A DNA stretch of 64,000 nucleotides. Origin: Aedoeadaptatus coxii (GTDB lineage: Bacteria; Bacillota; Clostridia; Tissierellales; Peptoniphilaceae). Location of the stretch: NCBI RefSeq assembly GCF_001553115.1, contig NZ_KQ960172.1, forward strand, positions 22,011-86,010, given 5' to 3'. This document shows positions 1 to 8,500 of the stretch, piece by piece (position 1 is the stretch's first letter; every line of letters begins with the position of its first letter). Below the pieces are notes generated by a model that saw nothing but the letters and a program-made list of their open reading frames with translations, was not told where the DNA came from and made no database searches. Made by a program: the position numbers and the translations under genes.

Positions 1-439
1 CTGACAATTCATCAATCATATTTCGTGATGTTATGGATTCTTTTATTTCATCGCTAAGAGCCTGATACCAATTGGTACCATATTTTTCATTAAACGCCTC
101 TCTGTTTATTTGCCATACAAAAACCTGGTCATTGTAGTTTACTTTGGTTCCTGTATCAGAAATGTCGAAAAGATAATTCATTTTTTGCGTGGTTTCGTCT
201 GGTACTGCTATCCCGGCACTCCCACGTTTAACATATCGTCCTACTCGTGTCCAAAAGTCATACGGAGCGCAAGCTTTTGCATCAGGTCTTTGGCTGTATA
301 TAGCAACCTGTCTCATAAAATCATATTTATAGTTATAGGCAGCAGATTGCATAAACCCTTTCCATTGTTCAGCTTCAAGCAACCCCCCAATCGTATTATA
401 AATATTATCGTAAATTTCATCATGTTTATTAGCGTTCAT
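1..439 (-). CDS. N-terminus of large ICE helicase/methylase-type protein (partial)
   Basis: An open frame runs from ATG at 439 to the window edge without a stop, so only the first 146 residues are visible. GGAGG lies six bases before the ATG. The segment AAYNYKYDFMRQVAIYSQRP followed by GRYVKRGSAGIAV resembles the opening of the very large SNF2/DEAD helicase-methylase proteins found beside topB in Tn1549-like clostridial conjugative elements. That match is from memory of the family. In those elements the protein is thought to act in DNA processing or protection during transfer, but its exact job is not established. The helicase motifs themselves lie outside the window. Confidence 0.65.
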   Translation of the reverse strand, partial: MNANKHDEIYDNIYNTIGGLLEAEQWKGFMQSAAYNYKYDFMRQVAIYSQRPDAKACAPYDFWTRVGRYVKRGSAGIAVPDETTQKMNYLFDISDTGTKVNYNDQVFVWQINREAFNEKYGTNWYQALSDEIKESITSRNMIDELS

Positions 440-457
440 CTTCTACCTCCACATTAC

Positions 458-479
458 TATTCCATGGAATATATGTCAA
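458..479 (-). promoter_or_regulatory. Possible promoter with palindromic operator before the large helicase gene
   Basis: On the minus strand TTGACA (474-479) looks like a -35 box. It is followed by a perfect 14-bp palindrome, TATTCCATGGAATA (458-471), and then TAATGT just before the ribosome-binding site. The -10 is weak and very close to GGAGG, so promoter activity is a guess. The palindrome is certain. Confidence 0.35.
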
Positions 480-485
480 TACTAA

Positions 486-520
486 ATAAAAAAAGAGGTA
501 ACAAAAAATTTTGCTACCCC
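486..520 (-). terminator. Intrinsic terminator or attenuator between the ssb-like and helicase genes
   Basis: Read on the minus strand, GGTAGCAAAA (509-518) and TTTTGTTACC (497-506) form a hairpin of about 10 bp with one G-T pair. A run of seven T follows. It separates the upstream transcript (topB, OB-fold genes) from the next gene. Confidence 0.7.
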
Positions 521-551
521 TTTCTTTCTTAGTCTTTTATAGATCTAGAGC

Positions 552-932
552 TTAAAACGGTGTTTCCATTTTATCTATAATCATATAATTGTCATCTTCA
601 TCTACAATGTTGTATTTACTTTTTAAAATTTCGATCGAGCGAACATAAATAGACGGCTCAGTTATAGTGGTCAATCCAAAATTAATAGAACGAATATTGA
701 GCTTGCCCATGAGAATAACGTCTTGACCGTCTTCGAGATTTCCTAGCGTCGTCATTAAATTATTGTCTGTTTCAGCAGACGAAATATAGCGACAGGGTAC
801 TAACATTTTTTCTTTCTGATTTTCTACTTCTAATTGAAAATTCATCGAATCAAAGGTTCTGCCATCTTTGCCCGTAAATTGTTCAACAGCTTCCTTTGAA
901 ACTACTTTTCCTGAAAACATGCAATGATTCAT
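552..932 (-). CDS. Single-stranded DNA-binding-like OB-fold protein
   Basis: A 126-residue protein with good GGAGG spacing before ATG at 932. The pattern (an opening FSGKVVSKEAV strand, then FDSMNFQLEVEN, then a GQDVILMGKLNIRS strand) fits one SSB-type OB domain. It lacks the long acidic tail of housekeeping SSB. It is the last gene of a run following topB and the tandem OB protein, and a terminator follows it. A role in coating transferred single-stranded DNA is inferred from this position. A more distant OB-fold function cannot be excluded. Confidence 0.55.
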   Translation of the reverse strand: MNHCMFSGKVVSKEAVEQFTGKDGRTFDSMNFQLEVENQKEKMLVPCRYISSAETDNNLMTTLGNLEDGQDVILMGKLNIRSINFGLTTITEPSIYVRSIEILKSKYNIVDEDDNYMIIDKMETPF

Positions 933-941
933 AATATCCTC

Positions 942-1628
942 CTAGATTTCTCTTTCATCTTGATTTTTCATTTTCTTATCTTCCCGATCGACTTCCTTAT
1001 TTTTTTGTCTATCTTCTTTAGCTTTTAGCATCTTAAAACTATAAAGATGAACGGACGTCCGATCTTTTCCTTCTTTATTTTTATAGTGCTTTTCCACACC
1101 TTGAACATGGACAAAATCTCCTTGTTTCAAGTCGGCGACCTTTAACGCATTCTTTCCATAAGCACTGATCGATCGAGAGGCTTTTTCTCCATTTTCATCT
1201 TTATAAACAATAAAGAAGTTAGCTACTTGAATTTTTTCACCTTCACGAGTCGTTATATCGGTAAGGCTTACATCTTGTGTCAGATTACCTCTTAAAGAAA
1301 CAATGTCTTGCCTCTTTACACCTTCAAGAAGATCACAATCATTTAAATTGATTGAGACAGCCTTCTCTCCGGACTTTTTAGAGTATTCTTGCTCTGTTCC
1401 ATACACTCGTATTAGATCTCCTTTTTTGAGATCCATGACTTTATCTATATTATGTTTATAGGCACTTACAGGGCGGTATTCTCTTTCTCCACCCTCATTT
1501 TCAAATACGATTGAAAAATTGGCAACGGAAAAGGGCTTACCTTCTTTAGATATTGCAGCTTCAATCTTGATATCTTCTGCAATATATCCTTCTTGTACAA
1601 TTCTTTTTTTGTCTTTATTTTGAGTCAT
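942..1628 (-). CDS. Tandem OB-fold ssDNA-binding-like protein
   Basis: Two homologous OB-like halves are visible, roughly residues 10-105 and 110-205 from the chosen start. Both contain VANF-IV followed by an (R)PVSAY/RSISAY segment, then LKKGDLIRVYG or LKQGDFVHVQG. This is an internal duplication of an SSB-type domain. A Lys/Glu-rich tail follows. ATG at 1628 is chosen because GGAGAG lies just upstream and it avoids overlap with topB; an in-frame ATG at 1667 would overlap topB. It is probably co-transcribed with topB and the next OB gene and acts on transferred or replicating ICE DNA (inference). Confidence 0.6.
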   Translation of the reverse strand: MTQNKDKKRIVQEGYIAEDIKIEAAISKEGKPFSVANFSIVFENEGGEREYRPVSAYKHNIDKVMDLKKGDLIRVYGTEQEYSKKSGEKAVSINLNDCDLLEGVKRQDIVSLRGNLTQDVSLTDITTREGEKIQVANFFIVYKDENGEKASRSISAYGKNALKVADLKQGDFVHVQGVEKHYKNKEGKDRTSVHLYSFKMLKAKEDRQKNKEVDREDKKMKNQDEREI

Positions 1629-1644
1629 TGTTCTCTCTCCTAAA

Positions 1645-3663
1645 CTATTTCTTGTTTTCAAAATCAAAAATCACTTCATGATCTGAATTCAATTTTAATT
1701 TTGCATTAAACTTATTGCCTTTCTTGGAAACAAAGCCTTTTATAAGTTTTGTCTCTCCATTTTCCAGAAGTTCTGCAACTTCTGATTCATTAATGGATTT
1801 TCTACACATTTCCATGAAAATATGAAAATTACATTCCTTATTCGTACAAAAATAAACCTTCTTCGTCTTAATTATTGCATTACCACAAATAGGACAAGAT
1901 CCAATTTGATTGCTGCGAATTAAACTTGAATCAGGTTCAAAATCTGAACAATGGTCTGTAATTTCCTTAATAATCTTCTTTAAAAAATTCTCAGCTTGAT
2001 AGTCGCCTGTGGAAATTAAAGATAGTAAATTTTCCCACTGAGCTGTTGTCTTAGGATCTTTAATTCGACTATCAACTACGGTGATGAGTCTTTGTGCCTT
2101 CTCTGTAGACCTGAGATTCTTTTTATCTCTCACTAGATATTCGGACTGGATCAACTTTTCAATAATAGAAGCCCTTGTAGCAGCAGTGCCTAAGCCTTTT
2201 CGCTCTATCTCTAAACTCGTATCTAGATCTTCAGTTCCCGCCGTTTCCATAGCTCCTAAAAGTGTTGACTCATTATAGGGTTTTGGCGGACTTTTCGTTT
2301 TTTCAACGATAGAGATATTTTCAATTGACAGAAGCTCATTTTCTTCAATTCTGAAAATTGGACTGTTCTCAAGGCTGATTTCTCTGTATAACTTCTCGAC
2401 CGACTTAAAGCCTTCTTCTTCAATAATTTTGCCAACTGCTTGAAGTTTAACTTCAGGACGCTCTTTAAAGATAGCCTCTGCTTTTTGTTGCCTGATGATG
2501 TGATCTCCCGAAACCGATTCTAATAGCCTATAGTAAATGAGTTCATAAATTTTAATTTCTGAACTTGGCACATTATGAAGATCTTCATCTAAAGATTCTA
2601 GTGTCGGCAACAGTGCATGGTGATCAGAAACTTTACTATCATCAAACAATCGATCGTGATTGCTCTTTTTGTCGTTCATTTCGTATAACGGACAATGATG
2701 AATTAGTTCTTCCGTTGTACTTTTCATACCTTCAGTGAGATAACGTGAATCCGTTCTTGGATAGGTTATAAGCTTCTTTTCGTATAGACTCTGTGCATAA
2801 TCTAAAGTCTGCTGGGCTGTGAAACCATACACTTGATTGGCTGTTTTTTGTAAACTCGTTAAATCGTAAAGACGAGGAGCGGAAGTTTTCTTTTGATCTT
2901 CAACATAGCTAGTAATTATAATATGTCTTCCCAGATCACCGGGAACATCTTCTTTCTTTTCCCATTGATTAATAGATCTAAAGAGGATCTTTTGATTGTC
3001 CTTGATCGCCTGTACTTCTAGTTCATAGTATTTGGATTTCACAAAGTTTTTAATAGCATTATCTCGTTCAACTACCATGGCGACCGTAGGTGTTTGTACT
3101 CTACCAATTGTTAGTTTTTCAGAATAACCTACAGTGTATAGGCGTGTATAATTCATTCCTACCAACCAATCGGCTTTTGCTCTTGCCAGTGCCGATTGAT
3201 AAAGCGAGTCGAACTCACTTCCATCTCTTAACTTATCTAAACCCTCTCTTATGGCTTTATCTTCAAGTGAAGATACCCATAGCCTTTTTATGGGCTTAGA
3301 GCAGTTTGTCTTAGCATAAACAAGTCTGAAAATAAGCTCGCCTTCTCGACCGGCATCTGCTGCACAGATGATTTCACTTACTTCTTTTTGATTCATGAGT
3401 GCTTTTACTACTTTAAACTGATTCTGTGTAGATTGCACTACATTGAATTTCCATTGAACCGGGATCATGGGCAAAACTTTCAAATCCCAGTTTGCCCATG
3501 AATCGGTATAATCTTCCGGTACTGCCAATGACACTAAATGCCCGACACACCAAGTAACAATATAGTTTCCACACTCAAAATAGCCATTACGGCTATGACT
3601 ATTGCCAATCACTTTTGCAATTGTTTTTGCGACAGAGGGTTTTTCTGCAACAATTAATTTCAC
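1645..3663 (-). CDS. topB: DNA topoisomerase III (type IA)
   Basis: A 672-residue type IA topoisomerase. The N-terminal Toprim domain begins KLIVAEKPSVA and includes ADAGREGELIFR near residues 102-113. The catalytic tyrosine is Y301 in LITYPRTDSRY. TIGRVQTPT lies near residues 185-193. A four-cysteine zinc ribbon (CPIC...CTNKEC) lies near residue 605-630. Plasmid- and ICE-borne TopB enzymes of about this length sit in Tn1549-like elements between the DUF4366-like protein and DNA-processing genes, as here. Likely role: relaxing or decatenating element DNA during transfer or replication. Complete, with no obvious defect. Confidence 0.95.
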   Translation of the reverse strand: MKLIVAEKPSVAKTIAKVIGNSHSRNGYFECGNYIVTWCVGHLVSLAVPEDYTDSWANWDLKVLPMIPVQWKFNVVQSTQNQFKVVKALMNQKEVSEIICAADAGREGELIFRLVYAKTNCSKPIKRLWVSSLEDKAIREGLDKLRDGSEFDSLYQSALARAKADWLVGMNYTRLYTVGYSEKLTIGRVQTPTVAMVVERDNAIKNFVKSKYYELEVQAIKDNQKILFRSINQWEKKEDVPGDLGRHIIITSYVEDQKKTSAPRLYDLTSLQKTANQVYGFTAQQTLDYAQSLYEKKLITYPRTDSRYLTEGMKSTTEELIHHCPLYEMNDKKSNHDRLFDDSKVSDHHALLPTLESLDEDLHNVPSSEIKIYELIYYRLLESVSGDHIIRQQKAEAIFKERPEVKLQAVGKIIEEEGFKSVEKLYREISLENSPIFRIEENELLSIENISIVEKTKSPPKPYNESTLLGAMETAGTEDLDTSLEIERKGLGTAATRASIIEKLIQSEYLVRDKKNLRSTEKAQRLITVVDSRIKDPKTTAQWENLLSLISTGDYQAENFLKKIIKEITDHCSDFEPDSSLIRSNQIGSCPICGNAIIKTKKVYFCTNKECNFHIFMEMCRKSINESEVAELLENGETKLIKGFVSKKGNKFNAKLKLNSDHEVIFDFENKK

Positions 3664-3674
3664 AAGCTCCCTCC

Positions 3675-4406
3675 TTATTCTTCGTCGTCATCGTCAAATT
3701 CGTCTTCTGCTTCTATAAACTCGTCTTCCATGTCCTCCGCAAGTACATCGCCTTCATCTTCTAGGCCTTCTTCATTTGCTTCTTTCTTTTTCTTTAAATA
3801 CTTTAAGACTAAAGCTACTGCAACTCCGCCTAGAATAATGGGTAACATTAGCATTCGCTGAATTTGTTTTTTCTTCTCTTTTTCAAGCCTCTTTTCTTCC
3901 TGGAGCTTTTCTCTATTTTCTTCTCGAAGCTTCCTACTTTCTTTCTGGAACTCTTCTCTTTCTTTTTCTCTCTCACGAGTTTCTTCCGTCAAGTTCTTGG
4001 TCATACTTGCGAGTTCTTGTTCGTCTGTCGTACCCAGTAAAACCACGTCTTCACTGTATTCGTCGTAATTTACTAATAACTTTAAAGTCGTACCATTCGC
4101 CGTCGTAAAGGGAATTAAATCAAATTTATTTCCTCTGGAGTTAAAGTCGTTCCCTTTCTGATCGACGTTCATAATAATGCGACCTCTCGACTCATGAATA
4201 TCATTTTTCTTCGAAGGATCAAAGGGTACAATCTTTTTATTCTGTTCCTGAGTATCTTGATACTGAGGCGTATCTGAGCTAACGATTGTTTCTTCTTTTA
4301 CGTCAGTGCCATAGTCATTTATATTTGATTTTCCTGTAGCAAAGGCTTGTGAAGAAATGCTTAAAAAACACAAAGCCATCGCCACTATTTTTAGCTTATT
4401 CTTCAT
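3675..4406 (-). CDS. DUF4366-like secreted, membrane-anchored conjugation protein with acidic tail
   Basis: From ATG at 4406 the protein starts MKNKLKIVAMALCFLSIS and has a signal peptide ending near QAFA. A Gln/Glu/Arg-rich coiled coil leads to one membrane helix (MLPIILGGVAVALVLKYL). The tail is almost entirely Glu/Asp. The architecture matches the DUF4366-type proteins placed between the cell-wall hydrolase and topB in Tn1549-like elements. A longer frame starting at 4490 lies inside the preceding gene; AGAGG before 4406 supports the shorter start. It overlaps the end of the preceding paralogue by 11 bases, suggesting translational coupling. Confidence 0.55.
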   Translation of the reverse strand: MKNKLKIVAMALCFLSISSQAFATGKSNINDYGTDVKEETIVSSDTPQYQDTQEQNKKIVPFDPSKKNDIHESRGRIIMNVDQKGNDFNSRGNKFDLIPFTTANGTTLKLLVNYDEYSEDVVLLGTTDEQELASMTKNLTEETREREKEREEFQKESRKLREENREKLQEEKRLEKEKKKQIQRMLMLPIILGGVAVALVLKYLKKKKEANEEGLEDEGDVLAEDMEDEFIEAEDEFDDDDEE

Positions 4407-5313
4407 CTTGATCCTCTCTTTCGTCTTCATCATCTTCATCAAAGAGGCTCTGATCGATTTCATATAACTCTGTATCACCATTTTCGTCATAATCTACATC
4501 ATAGTCCTCATAAAATTCGTCATCATCGTCGTCATCATCAAATCCATCATCATCAAACTCTTCGTGTTGTTTCTTTTGATCTTTAAAGCGTTTAGCTACT
4601 ATTACACCAACAAGAACTAAAATGACAAGAAAAATCGTCCCACCATTACCTTTTTTCTCTGGTAGTTCTTCTTTTTTCTGCTTCTCATCTTCAAGACGTT
4701 GACGCTCAAGTTCTTCTTGCCGACGTTTTTCTTCCTCTTCCCGCTCTCTTTCTTCTTGATCTAAATCTTCACCACTCATTACTTTCAAACGATCTTCAGA
4801 AAGCTCGCTAAACAGTTCAGAATCAATTATTTCGCCTGTGTCGGGATTTCTCGTAGTTACGAGATAATATAATTTCCCATTTGTAGCTCGAAATTTTATA
4901 AACTGTTGCGTATCAGGTTTTTTCTCTTCAGGTTTAGCAACCGGCGGTTTAGCTTCTTTTTCTGGCGTCGTTTCCGCCTCAGGCTTAACCTGTTGAGGCT
5001 GTTCTACTTGAGCTGTTGGAGGAGCAGGCGTAGAAACAGGTGTCGTTGATTTTTTCGGGGATTGTGGTGCCACCTTTTTTTGAGTAGACGCTTGTTTTTT
5101 TGCCGGTGCGGGCTTCACTGTCGTTTGCTCATTAGCCCTTGGTTGTTGTTTTTTTGTTTCCGGTCTCAATTTATTCTCTATATAACGGTTTTGTGACGGA
5201 TTATTATATAGCTTTAATTTATCAGCTATATCCGAATTACTTGCATAAATCGGCTTTGTTAGCAGTATCATACTTAAACAAAGAATAAGTCCTTTTTTAA
5301 TTTGCGATCTCAT
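4396..5313 (-). CDS. DUF4366-like Pro-rich membrane-anchored conjugation protein
   Basis: A 305-residue protein with a signal peptide (IKKGLILCLSMILL), a Pro/Lys/Thr-rich linker of about 80 residues, and a short conserved domain (FRATNGKLYYLVTTR). A charged coiled coil, one membrane helix (GGTIFLVILVLVGVIVAKRF) and a very acidic cytoplasmic tail follow. It shares layout and the FxxxNGxxxxLLV-like core with the next gene, so the pair is probably an old duplication. It overlaps the 83-residue gene upstream by 17 bases. It probably spans the wall as part of the mating apparatus (inference); exact function unknown. Confidence 0.55.
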   Translation of the reverse strand: MRSQIKKGLILCLSMILLTKPIYASNSDIADKLKLYNNPSQNRYIENKLRPETKKQQPRANEQTTVKPAPAKKQASTQKKVAPQSPKKSTTPVSTPAPPTAQVEQPQQVKPEAETTPEKEAKPPVAKPEEKKPDTQQFIKFRATNGKLYYLVTTRNPDTGEIIDSELFSELSEDRLKVMSGEDLDQEEREREEEEKRRQEELERQRLEDEKQKKEELPEKKGNGGTIFLVILVLVGVIVAKRFKDQKKQHEEFDDDGFDDDDDDDEFYEDYDVDYDENGDTELYEIDQSLFDEDDEDEREDQDEE

Positions 5314-5548
5314 CTTCGCCTCCTTCTTCGTTTATCTCATATGCTTCATCAGAAGATTCCATCATATTTAATAAAGGAACTAAATCTTTTAGATCTAGTT
5401 CCTTTTCAACAAACAATTCTTCAACTTCCTTGCCGAGATTGGCATAGTATTCATCATTTAATTTTTCTAACTCTTCTTGCATATCAGCAATCTTTGATTC
5501 GAGTTTTTGAATCTTCGTTTTCTTTTTTAACACTCTTTCAATTGTCAT
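5297..5548 (-). CDS. DUF4315-like small coiled-coil protein
   Basis: An 83-residue protein with an N-terminal coiled coil (residues about 8-37, KIQKLESKIADMQEELEKLN) and an acidic end. Size, composition and position between the NlpC/P60 hydrolase and the DUF4366-like gene match the DUF4315 family of conjugative transposons. AAAGGAG precedes the ATG. Function unknown; it overlaps the next gene. Confidence 0.55.
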   Translation of the reverse strand: MTIERVLKKKTKIQKLESKIADMQEELEKLNDEYYANLGKEVEELFVEKELDLKDLVPLLNMMESSDEAYEINEEGGEDEIAN

Positions 5549-5559
5549 TTTGTCTCCTT

Positions 5560-8500
5560 TTACGGCAAATAACTTCCGAATCCTACAAGTTTACTTCTCC
5601 AATACCTTGAATTTAAATTCGCCTCTCTTACACCCCGAGTTGAAGCATGGATCATCTTCCCATTACCAATATAGATGCCGACGTGAGAAATTGGCTTACT
5701 GGTATTGTAAGTTCTATGGAAGAACACAATATCGCCAGGTTTTGCTTGCTCCGCAGATACTTTTCTAGCGCCATTGTATAGAGATACTGTTTCTCTTGGG
5801 ATATTAATACCTTTTTGTTTATACACGTAGTGTATAAAGCCACTACAGTCAAAACCTCTAGGGCTCGTTCCGCCCCAAACATAAGGTACTCCTCCATAAC
5901 GTTGTGCTTCTTTTAAAATCGAAATTCGTCGTTCACTGACATTTCCTCCATTGCCTGTAGGCTTATAGCCCTTTGGAAGTATAGCTACACGTACTTTTCG
6001 ACGCCCCCAATTGTAGGCTTCTTTTTTAGTTTCGAATAGCAAATCAAGGCGTTTGCCTTTAATAGCTCCACCTGTATCTTCTGCACGGCAGACACCATAC
6101 CCTTCTACCCAAAGGACGCTTCCTAATGGAATTACTTTAGGATCCACTGCCACTACACCACGAACAAGCTTTGTTCCCATGGCAGTTCCACTGTAACCTC
6201 CATTTTCTTTAGGATCAGGAGTATAAGCAGTCGCTATAAAATAATCACCTATTGGCTGAGCCTCACTGGGCATAGCTCCGCCTTGACCCCAACCTCCTCC
6301 GGAGCTGAAATCAAGAGAGCCTATATTGGTATTAGGTCGTGGATTGTACATTTTGTATTGAACCTGACCACTTTCCGACCATAGATGAAAGTAGGGATTT
6401 AATATTTGATTTTGGTCATTAATAATCTGAATAGATAGCTTTCCAGACGCTGTTCCGATTTGATCGCCAATTTTTACTTTTCCGCTCTTTGTCGGGCTAA
6501 CTCCTTTATATTTAATTTTCCATCCTGTGTCGTCGGTTAAAGTTAATCCGTCACTGCTTGAAGATACGGTACCGTCATTTACGGCAATTACCTTTTCACC
6601 TCCGGCATTAATATCTAACCAATTATAAAGTGTCACTTTATTGTTGATGACATTCCAACCGAACATTCGTGATATCTTACCCTTCCAATCACTTTCTATA
6701 GGAGATTCAAAGAGCATGAAGTTACCTTTAGATTCCATATAAATATCGAACTTTTCAAGGTCTGTTACTTTGTCTGAGTCTCCTGAACCACCTGAGATTT
6801 CCGGAGTCGAAGGTGACGGCGTTAACGGTGGATTAGGTTTGGGCTTTGGCTTACGCCTTCCATTGCCTTGAATAAAAGGTAGCGGATTGACGGGCTTGCC
6901 ATTGACATGAACTTCATAATGTAAATGTGGACCTGAACCGATCCCACTTTTTCCTGTGTGGGCGATGACCTCTCCACGCTGAACACTTGAACCTACCGGT
7001 TTAGGAGCCCTACCATTTAAGTGTTGGTATAAGCTTCTTAGACCACCACCATGGTCCACAACAATATACCAACCACGGAAGCGATTGAATTTGTTTGTTA
7101 CAACTTTACCTGCTTCAGAAGCATAAACTGGTGTGCCTATTGAAGCTCTAAAGTCCACCCCTCTGTGATAGGTACTAGCTCCAGGTACCGGTGCCCTTCG
7201 AGGTCCGAAACGAGAAGAAACACTCATGTTCTTTAAAGGCTGTGCAAATTGACCATTGCCAAAATCGCCAATCTCTCCTGTGAAATCTTCTCCTCCCAGA
7301 CGAGATCGAAGCACTGTTTCTAAATCATTAGTATATAGAGTTGCCTCTAAAATCTTGTACAGGTAAGGGCTGCCATTGCGACGATAGCGTACTTCTGTAC
7401 GCTTGACGACATTGTATTGATATTGTTCTTTAAAAATACTATCAAGTTCACCAGTAACATCTTTCAGTTTGAAGTCTTCATATTTTACGGTGAGATAAGC
7501 AATAAGCAAATGGGGATCGTGACCGATGGCATCGTCTTGGACGATATATTCATCGAATCCCGGATAGACTCTTTCTATATTTTGAATCTCCCACTGCAGT
7601 TCTGCCTCTTGTTTCATATAGTACTTATCTGCCTCTGTAACGTCGATAAATTCGGCAAGATAGGAGGTGTTGCCTAAATAGGTGATACCTACCAGAGACG
7701 AAGATACACACGAAAAAAGCACAAAAATAAGCAGCACGATGATAATACCTAGGGCAAAAATCTTTATTCCCCCTTTTTCTCCGATCTTTTTTATCGCTTG
7801 ACCGGGATTCTTCACCGCATTGCTTATTCTCTCTTTTATGGATTGTGAGTTTGACGTTGCGCCTTTTGATTCTAAATACGCTTCTCTCGCTTTTTTCTTG
7901 TTCCTAGCTTTTTGGTAAGCTTGGTTAGCTTTTTTGTTAGCTTTCTTTGCCTTGGAAGCTGCTTTAGCTGTCTTATTGGCGGTCTCAACTGCCATATTTC
8001 TATCTGCGTTCAGTTGATCGACTCGCTTAGTCGCTTCGTCCTCAATGTTAAACTTATGCTCTTTAACCTTATGGATCATGGATGATTCATCGTTTTTTAG
8101 ACGAGACGCATACTGTTTTCTTTTCTTAGCTGCTTTTAAAGCTAAAGCTGACATACCGACACTTCGTGCCACTGTATCGGCACCTGCGTTTTTATCTTTA
8201 TTTAGCCTTGCTATCCGATCCGAAACACTTTCCAGTTTCTGGTCTAGATTTAAATGTGCCTCATTCATCTTTTCTTCATCGTCAAAGAACATCTTATCTG
8301 AAAATCGTTTTTCTTTTTTTAGATCCGATTTTCTATCTTGTTCATTACGAAACTTCGAAGAGTAAGCTTTTTTTATGAGTTTTTTCTGCTTTGGCTGACC
8401 TTCCGCTCCATTATCAGGTGTTTCCGAATTAAAAAGAATCGAGTCCTTGGGATTCTTACTAGAATATTCTTTTTCAGATGATACTTTATAGTCGCTCTCC

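Noticed and set aside
110..532. Plus-strand 140-codon frame at the left edge
   Set aside because: Antisense to the convincing partial helicase gene and its leader; no RBS or recognisable domain.
5652..5897. Minus-strand 81-codon frame inside the wall hydrolase gene
   Set aside because: Alternate frame of the NlpC/P60-coding region, no RBS or domain.
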